Source of the DNA: Citrobacter sp. MGH106
GTDB taxonomy: Bacteria > Pseudomonadota > Gammaproteobacteria > Enterobacterales > Enterobacteriaceae
NCBI RefSeq assembly: GCF_001037495.1
Contig: NZ_KQ089822.1
Coordinates: 3,863,938-3,927,937, forward strand
DNA length: 64,000 nt
Direction: 5' to 3'
Below the pieces are notes generated by a model. The model saw nothing but the letters and a program-made list of their open reading frames with translations, made no database searches and had not been told where the DNA came from. This document shows, in pieces, positions 58,558 to 64,000 of the stretch (the stretch's first letter is position 1; each line of letters begins with the position of its first letter). The position numbers and the translations under genes were made by a program.

Positions 58558-58944
58558 ATGAGCAAGACTATCGCGACGGAAAATGCACCAGCAGCAATCG
58601 GCCCATACGTTCAGGGCGTAGACCTGGGTAGCATGATCATCACTTCCGGTCAGATCCCGGTCGATCCAAAAACCGGTAGCGTATCGGAAGACGTGTCCGC
58701 TCAGGCGCGTCAGTCGCTGGAAAACGTGAAGGCAATCGTAGAAGCTGCAGGCCTGAAAGTCGGCGACATCGTAAAAACAACCGTGTTCGTTAAAGACCTG
58801 AACGATTTCGCCACCGTTAACGCCACCTACGAAGCGTTCTTCACCGAGCACAACGCCACCTTCCCTGCGCGCTCTTGCGTGGAAGTTGCCCGTCTGCCGA
58901 AAGACGTGAAAATCGAGATTGAAGCGATCGCCGTTCGTCGCTAA
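58558..58944 (+). CDS. ridA: enamine/imine deaminase RidA
   Basis: A 128-residue RidA (YjgF/YER057c/UK114) protein that removes reactive 2-aminoacrylate and similar enamines by hydrolysis. MSKTIATENAPAAIGPYVQG, the catalytic Arg in FPARSCVEVARLPKD and the C-terminal EIEAIAVRR are as in E. coli. It follows pyrI by 76 bp; a promoter-like sequence with TATAAT lies in the gap. A terminator follows. Confidence 0.98.
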   Translation: MSKTIATENAPAAIGPYVQGVDLGSMIITSGQIPVDPKTGSVSEDVSAQARQSLENVKAIVEAAGLKVGDIVKTTVFVKDLNDFATVNATYEAFFTEHNATFPARSCVEVARLPKDVKIEIEAIAVRR

Positions 58945-58953
58945 ACAATGAAG

Positions 58954-58982
58954 AAATCCGGGCGCGAAAGCCCGGATTTTTG
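58954..58982 (+). terminator. intrinsic terminator of ridA
   Basis: Stem AAATCCGGGC/GCCCGGATTT with a GCGAAA loop followed by five T residues (three of them in the stem arm). It also faces the convergent TRAP gene. Confidence 0.9.
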
Positions 58983-58996
58983 TCACTGCATGGCAA

Positions 58997-60283
58997 TCAC
59001 AGCACGCCAAACAATTTCGGCAGGAATAACGAAATCGCCGGAATATACGTCACTAACATCAGTACCAGAAAAAGTACGGCGTAGAACGGCAGCATCGCCT
59101 TCACCACTTGTTCAATCTTCTGCTTACTCACCGCACTGGCAACAAACAACACCGATCCTACCGGCGGCGTAATTAGCCCAATCCCTAAGTTAACCAGCAT
59201 GATCATACCAAAATGGACCGGATCAATACCGAGCGCGTTGGTTACAGGCAACAGGACCGGCGTCAGGATCAGGATCAGCGGTGCCATATCCATCAATGTA
59301 CCGATCAGTAGCAGCATAATGTTAATACACATCAGGATGACGTATTTGTTATCCGAGATGCTGGTAAAGGCTTCGGTGATGCGCATCGGCAACTGCATAT
59401 AGGTCATCACCGCGCCGAACGCGGCAGCAAAACCAATCAAAATCATGACGATAGTGACCGTTTTCACCGTGCGGAACATCAGTTTCGGTAGCTCAGACCA
59501 CTTATAGTCGCGATAGATAAACATCGTGACAAAGAAGGCCCACAGGCAGGCAATCGCCGCTGACTCCGTCGCGGTAAAGATACCTGATAGGATGCCACCC
59601 ATGATGATAACCACCGTCATCAGGCCCCACAGCGTATCAACAAAAATCTTCAATGCCTGACGAAACGGTACGCGCTCGCCTTTCGGATAACCACGCTTGT
59701 GCGCAAACGCCACGCACATCACCATCAGGCTAAAGCTTAACAACAAACCAGGCAGGATCCCGGCGATGAACAGCGCAGCAATCGAAACCGTACCGCCGGT
59801 CGCCAGCGAGTAAATAACGGAGTTATGGCTGGGTGGCGTAAGGATCGCCTGTACCGATCCACTGGCGGTCACCGCCGCAGCAAAGTCACGTGGGTAACCT
59901 TTTTTGTCCATCTCCGGGATCATCACCGAACCGATGGAGGCGGTGTCTGCCACGGATGATCCGGAAATCGCGCCAAAAAAGGTGGAAGCCACAATGTTAA
60001 CCAGCGACAGCCCACCGCGAATGAAGCCAACGAAAATATAGGCAAAATTCACCAGCCGACGAGCAATCCCGCCTTCGGCCATAATCGCTCCGGCCAGAAT
60101 AAAGAACGGGATAGCCAGCAATGAAAATTTGTTCACGCCGCTGGTCAGTTGGATCATCACCGCTTCCAGCGGGATATCAATATACCAGGCCCCAATGATG
60201 GCGCTAATACCAACCGCGTACGCTACCGGTACCCCAATCGCCAGCATAATGCCGAGCGTAAAGACGAGAATAAATGCATCCAT
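58997..60283 (-). CDS. TRAP transporter large permease (DctM family)
   Basis: A 428-residue DctM/SiaM-family membrane subunit with about 12 helices, the ion-coupled transport pore of a tripartite ATP-independent periplasmic (TRAP) carrier. Segments such as AIPFFILAGAIMAEGGIARRLV, STFFGAISGSSVADTASIGSVMIP and LIVITPPVG-like GIGLITPPVGSVLF are family marks. Third gene of the minus-strand set (binding protein, small permease, large permease). The substrate is not shown. Confidence 0.93.
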   Translation of the reverse strand: MDAFILVFTLGIMLAIGVPVAYAVGISAIIGAWYIDIPLEAVMIQLTSGVNKFSLLAIPFFILAGAIMAEGGIARRLVNFAYIFVGFIRGGLSLVNIVASTFFGAISGSSVADTASIGSVMIPEMDKKGYPRDFAAAVTASGSVQAILTPPSHNSVIYSLATGGTVSIAALFIAGILPGLLLSFSLMVMCVAFAHKRGYPKGERVPFRQALKIFVDTLWGLMTVVIIMGGILSGIFTATESAAIACLWAFFVTMFIYRDYKWSELPKLMFRTVKTVTIVMILIGFAAAFGAVMTYMQLPMRITEAFTSISDNKYVILMCINIMLLLIGTLMDMAPLILILTPVLLPVTNALGIDPVHFGMIMLVNLGIGLITPPVGSVLFVASAVSKQKIEQVVKAMLPFYAVLFLVLMLVTYIPAISLFLPKLFGVL

Positions 60284-60313
60284 CTGCTTTCCTTTATGAA
60301 ATGGGGGCGGTAA

Positions 60314-60823
60314 CTAGCTGGTCGATCCCAGCATGACAACAGGACGCTGATACTGCGGACCACGACAAATCTTTTCAGCAATAAAAAGTAGCGTGATGGC
60401 AGAACCAATGGGCAGCGGGAGATAGTTTTGCCCGGCACTGAGAAGCGGGAATTCCGCGACGGCTTGATCCCACAATTCAAGACACAGCGTGGTTCCGTAC
60501 CAGAGAATGAACAGGCTTATCGCAATCAGCATGAGATCAGCGACAATCGAGCAGTAGCGACGGGCGGAATCTCCCAGGCGATCAGTGACCATACTCACCG
60601 CGATATGGGAACCTGCGCGATAGCTTACCGCCGCGCCAATAAAGGTGAATGTCACCATACAGAGAATGGCGACTGGCTCAGGCCATGACAGTGCATTATT
60701 CAGAACATAACGTGCAAATATCCCGACAGGAATAATGGCGACCATAACCAATAATGCGACTCCGGCAATCCACATTGAGATCCGGTAAAGAAAATCCATT
60801 ACTGATGAATAGCATTCACCCAT
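60314..60823 (-). CDS. TRAP transporter small permease (DctQ family)
   Basis: A small membrane subunit of about 169 residues with four hydrophobic segments and the DctQ-type GIFARYVLNNALSWPEPVAILCMVTFTFIGAAVSYRAGSHIAV region. It partners the large permease 30 bp downstream. Several consecutive in-frame starts are possible (GTG and ATGs at 60832-60823); the last is placed best after GAGG. Confidence 0.9.
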   Translation of the reverse strand: MGECYSSVMDFLYRISMWIAGVALLVMVAIIPVGIFARYVLNNALSWPEPVAILCMVTFTFIGAAVSYRAGSHIAVSMVTDRLGDSARRYCSIVADLMLIAISLFILWYGTTLCLELWDQAVAEFPLLSAGQNYLPLPIGSAITLLFIAEKICRGPQYQRPVVMLGSTS

Positions 60824-60885
60824 CATCATCACCTCGAATTAATCAAAAGATTCAGACGGATGGTTAATCCCACCCGCCCAATAAA

Positions 60886-61863
60886 TTACTTCACATCCTG
60901 AATACGTTTGATCAAATCCTGGTGTTCTTTACCGTAATTATCCCTTACCGATTGCGTGGCTTTAAAGAAATAATCGGTATCAATATCATGGAACTGAACG
61001 CCATTAGCTTTCATGGTTTCCAGAGACTTCTCATTATAGGCAGCCCAGAGCTTGCGCTGTTCTACTTGCGCTTCTTTAGCGAGTTTAATGATGAGATCCT
61101 GGTCCTCTTTTTTCAATTTATCCCATTTAGCCTTCGAGAAAAGAAATAGCTCCGGGATAATAAAATGTTTACTCCAGGTATAGTTTTTAACGACAGGCAA
61201 ATAGTTGTGCGCAACAAACGTTGGCGGGTTATTTTCCGTTCCGTCAATGACGCCAGTCTGCATTCCGCTAAACACTTCGCTGACGCCCATTACAATGGAG
61301 TTAGCGCCCATTGCTTTTAAAGTATCCAGCGCGATCGGGCTCGCCTGAACGCGGATTTTCATACCGTGCAAATCTTCCGGTTTAACCACCGGGTTTTTGG
61401 TAATCAGGTTACGTGTTCCGGCATCCATCCAGCCGAGAAACACCAGACGTGATTTACTGTTTGCCGTCAGGCGATCGCCAATTTCCTGGCCAATCATACC
61501 GTCAAGCACCTGATGCATATGGTTTTCATCGCGGAAAATATACGGCAGTGTAAACACGTTAATCTCAGGGAGTATTGCTGCTACTGGCGTCATCGAGACA
61601 CGAATAATATCGATAGCGCCTAATTGTGCCTGCTCAATCATCTGTTTTTCGTCGCCCAACACGCCACCCGGAAATGTTTTAATCTCCAGACGACCATCCG
61701 TTGCAGCACTCAGCTTCTCTCCCATGTGCTTCACTGCCACAACGTTCGGGTAATCAGCCGGGTGAACATCTGCGGCGCGAAAAGTTTGGGCCAACGTTGA
61801 ATGGCTGGTCAGTAATACTGATACACCAATGCACAGACTTAACAGGTTTTTTGTCAGTTTCAT
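60886..61863 (-). CDS. TRAP transporter substrate-binding protein (DctP family)
   Basis: A 325-residue periplasmic protein with a signal peptide (MKLTKNLLSLCIGVSVLLTS followed by HSTLAQ, cut after LAQ). The DctP fold is recognised from GEKLSAATDGRLEIKTFPGGVLGDEKQM and from MKIRVQASPIALDTLKAMGAN, whose Arg normally grips the substrate carboxylate, and VIDGTENNPPTFV. It is first in the operon. It resembles the sugar-acid binders (YiaO type); the precise ligand is unknown. Confidence 0.92.
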   Translation of the reverse strand: MKLTKNLLSLCIGVSVLLTSHSTLAQTFRAADVHPADYPNVVAVKHMGEKLSAATDGRLEIKTFPGGVLGDEKQMIEQAQLGAIDIIRVSMTPVAAILPEINVFTLPYIFRDENHMHQVLDGMIGQEIGDRLTANSKSRLVFLGWMDAGTRNLITKNPVVKPEDLHGMKIRVQASPIALDTLKAMGANSIVMGVSEVFSGMQTGVIDGTENNPPTFVAHNYLPVVKNYTWSKHFIIPELFLFSKAKWDKLKKEDQDLIIKLAKEAQVEQRKLWAAYNEKSLETMKANGVQFHDIDTDYFFKATQSVRDNYGKEHQDLIKRIQDVK

Positions 61864-62188
61864 TTGTCCTTCTCCAGAAGTTCATAATATCCATTAACAG
61901 GAATAGCTTGCAGAGCAAATGACTGCCGGAATTAGAAATGGGCAGCGAGAAACTTTCTTTACGACGTTACCTGTGCAGACTAACTGGTGTAACAATTTAT
62001 TTCACTGACTGCCTTCACAAAAAAACGTCAACGCTAATAATTTTTAGCACAGTGTTTCATTTTTGCAACGCAGATCGTTTTATTGATAAGAAAACAAAGA
62101 GAGAGGAAGGGATTGTTACCAATTTGCCCTGTTAGTATTTCAATAAAAATAAAACAGAAATATCGTCGAGTAATATCTTCGAATGAAA
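61864..62188. other. intergenic region between the TRAP operon and mgtA
   Basis: About 325 bp without a credible ORF. It should carry the TRAP promoter; I could not assign sites securely. A purine-rich GAGAAGGA ribosome binding site precedes the binding-protein gene. Confidence 0.5.
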
Positions 62189-62228
62189 TAAAAAAATGCC
62201 GGATAGTGACCCAAGCACTATCCGGCAG
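62189..62228 (-). terminator. intrinsic terminator of mgtA
   Basis: Eleven-base-pair stem GCCGGATAGTG/CACTATCCGGC with a 7-nt loop, then a T-rich tract on the minus strand. Confidence 0.9.
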
Positions 62229-62240
62229 AGAACTAAAAGA

Positions 62241-64000
62241 TTATTGCCAGCCGTAGCGACGGCTATAAAAACCTTTCACTAATTGGGTCAATGTCATGTA
62301 ACCAGCCAGAATCGCAATCAGCCACGGGAAGTAGCTCAGCGGCAGAGCCTGTAATTGTAAGTAGCTGGCCAACGGTGAGAATGGCAGCGCAATCCCCACC
62401 ACCATGACCACCAGCGTCATCAGCATTAACGGCCATGCAGCACGGCTCTGGATAAACGGTACACGGCGGGTACGGATCATATGCACAATCAGCGTTTGCG
62501 ACAGCAGACCCACCACAAACCAGCCAGACTGGAACAACGTCTGATGTTCTGGCGTATTGGCATGGAAGACGAACCACATCAGACAAAATGTCAGAATATC
62601 GAAGATGGAGCTGATTGGCCCAAAGAACAACATAAAGCGGCCCAGTTCGGCAGGATTCCAGCGCTGCGGTTTTTTGATCTGCTCTTCATCAACGTTATCA
62701 AAAGGAATAGCAACCTGGGATACATCATACAGCAGGTTCTGAATCAGTAAGTGCAGCGGCAACATTGGCAGGAAAGGCAGAAATGCGCTCGCCACCAGCA
62801 CGCTAAAAACGTTACCAAAGTTAGAGCTGGCGGTCATTTTGATATACTTAAGCATATTCGAGAAGGTACGACGCCCCTCGATGACCCCTTCTTCCAGTAC
62901 CATCAGGCTCTTTTCCAGCAGGATGATATCTGCCGCTTCACGGGCAATATCGACCGCACCATCAACGGAGATGCCAATATCCGCCGCACGCAGTGCCGGG
63001 GCATCGTTAATGCCATCGCCCATAAATCCAACCACATGACCTTCGCGTTTCAGCAACGTGACAATGCGCTCTTTGTGCATCGGCGTAAGACGGGCAAACA
63101 GCGTCGTGCTCTGGGCCAGTTGTGCCAGCTCGTCATCGCTTAGCCCTTCAATGCTGCTACCAATAACCACATCGCCCGCATCCAGACCTACTTCGTGACA
63201 GACTTTTGCCGCCACCAGTTCGCTGTCTCCGGTGAGGATTTTCACCGTAATACCGCTGGCCTTCAGCGCCTTCAGAGCCGGAGCGGTGGTCTCTTTCGGC
63301 GGATCGAGGAACGCAATGTATCCTTCGAGGATCAGGTCGGACTCATCAATACGCTGATAATCTCCCTCACGTGCAGGCAGGTATTTGGTCGCCACCGCCA
63401 CCACGCGCAATCCCTGGCGGTTAAGCGTATCGGTAACGCGCTTAACCCGACGCAGCATATTGTCATCCAGCGGAACAATCTCGCCATTGTGACGCACCTG
63501 GGTACAGACACTGAGGATCTCCTGTAGTGCCCCTTTGCACACCAGCTGATGCACATCAGTTTCTTCCGCCACTACCACCGACATCCGGCGGCGCTCGAAA
63601 TCAAACGGGATCTCATCGATTTTCTGCCAGCGGGTAGAGAGCAGGCGGGCCGATTCTTCATCAACACCTTCCAGCACCGCGGTATCCAGCAGGTTTTTCA
63701 GCCCGGTCTGGTAATGGCTGTTCAGCCACGCGGAATGCAGCACATGCTCACTGGGCTTACCGGAGATATCGGTATGATTCTCCAGCACGATTTTGTCCTG
63801 GGTTAGCGTACCGGTTTTATCGGTGCACAGAATATCCATCGCGCCAAAGTTCTGGATGGCATCAAGGTGCTTAACGATAACTTTTTGCTTCGACAGTTTC
63901 ACCGCACCACGCGCCAGCGTGGAAGTGACGATCATGGGCAGCATTTCCGGCGTCAGTCCCACCGCCACAGAAAGAGCAAACAGCGCCGCTTCCCACCAGT
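62241..64000 (-). CDS. mgtA: magnesium-transporting P-type ATPase MgtA (partial)
   Basis: The C-terminal part (about 586 residues) of the inner-membrane Mg2+-importing P-type ATPase; the N-terminus and its Mg2+-sensing leader lie beyond the window. The phosphorylation motif CTDKTGTLT, KGALQE, the hinge GDGINDAP and six hydrophobic segments at the C-terminus, ending FYSRRYGWQ, are typical of MgtA. The open frame continues to the last base as ...WWEAALFALSVAVGLTPEM. MgtA next to ridA is the enterobacterial order, here split by the TRAP genes. Confidence 0.96.
   Translation of the reverse strand, partial: WWEAALFALSVAVGLTPEMLPMIVTSTLARGAVKLSKQKVIVKHLDAIQNFGAMDILCTDKTGTLTQDKIVLENHTDISGKPSEHVLHSAWLNSHYQTGLKNLLDTAVLEGVDEESARLLSTRWQKIDEIPFDFERRRMSVVVAEETDVHQLVCKGALQEILSVCTQVRHNGEIVPLDDNMLRRVKRVTDTLNRQGLRVVAVATKYLPAREGDYQRIDESDLILEGYIAFLDPPKETTAPALKALKASGITVKILTGDSELVAAKVCHEVGLDAGDVVIGSSIEGLSDDELAQLAQSTTLFARLTPMHKERIVTLLKREGHVVGFMGDGINDAPALRAADIGISVDGAVDIAREAADIILLEKSLMVLEEGVIEGRRTFSNMLKYIKMTASSNFGNVFSVLVASAFLPFLPMLPLHLLIQNLLYDVSQVAIPFDNVDEEQIKKPQRWNPAELGRFMLFFGPISSIFDILTFCLMWFVFHANTPEHQTLFQSGWFVVGLLSQTLIVHMIRTRRVPFIQSRAAWPLMLMTLVVMVVGIALPFSPLASYLQLQALPLSYFPWLIAILAGYMTLTQLVKGFYSRRYGWQ

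Overview
The window is a chromosomal segment of an enterobacterium, most likely the Citrobacter freundii complex. The housekeeping order ahr-idnK-idnDOTR-yjgR-lptG-lptF-pepA-holC-valS-yjgM ... rraB-argI-tabA ... pyrL-pyrB-pyrI-ridA ... mgtA is the enterobacterial leuX-to-mgtA arm. A tyrosine phenol-lyase (tpl) gene, miaE and an arginine deiminase operon together point to Citrobacter rather than E. coli. This assignment rests on recognised sequences and gene order; no database search was run.

Layout. 1-6.5 kb: an L-lactate-permease-like gene, a possible 25-codon gene with its own promoter and terminator, then the tpl cluster on the minus strand (tpl, tyrosine permease tutB, PdxY-like kinase) behind a long control region with TyrR and CRP sites. 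6.7-8.4 kb: a frameshifted HNH gene and a phosphorothioate-sensing (SBD-HNH type) endonuclease. 8.4-31.0 kb: a genomic island of about 22.6 kb in tRNA-Leu(CAA) (leuX). It is bounded by a 15-bp direct repeat of the tRNA 3' part and carries a P4-type integrase next to the tRNA. Paired TATACTCNN repeats with the same 12-bp spacing lie inside both ends and look like integrase arm sites. 31.3-64 kb: core chromosome with two Citrobacter/Salmonella-type insertions, the arginine deiminase operon with its own ArgR paralogue and a TRAP transporter.

Island content. The left half is a CP4-type module on the minus strand (yfjQ, radC-like yeeS, yeeT, cbeA/cbtA toxin-antitoxin pair, DUF4942), preceded by two unrecognised exported proteins and a possible small membrane protein behind a repeat-rich, GATC-dense control region. 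The middle has an unrecognised 403-aa protein, an AlpA regulator, a YagK/YfjJ (HUH Rep-like) protein, a zinc-ribbon protein and a DUF1173 protein. The right half is a defence block: an HNH nuclease, a Gabija pair (gajA-gajB), an IS3-type orfA remnant, and McrB/McrC-like genes convergent with a ribbon-helix-helix gene and a cytosine-5 methyltransferase. The McrBC-plus-methyltransferase set may be a LlaJI-like restriction-modification system rather than a methyl-directed one. The mcrB-mcrC-methyltransferase stretch is visibly more AT-rich than the core genes, which fits foreign origin.

How the core genes work together. The idn genes import and oxidise idonate/gluconate. lptF/lptG export lipopolysaccharide. 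argI makes citrulline from carbamoyl phosphate, and the arc genes run the reverse, energy-yielding route (arginine to citrulline to ornithine plus carbamoyl phosphate to ATP). pyrB/pyrI use carbamoyl phosphate for pyrimidines under attenuation control by the pyrL leader. The most noteworthy items are the island ends, the McrBC/methyltransferase/RHH unit with its 33-bp palindrome, Gabija, the GATC-rich repeat region, an ArgR paralogue lacking the arginine-binding aspartate pair, and a pyrL leader that stops inside the attenuator.
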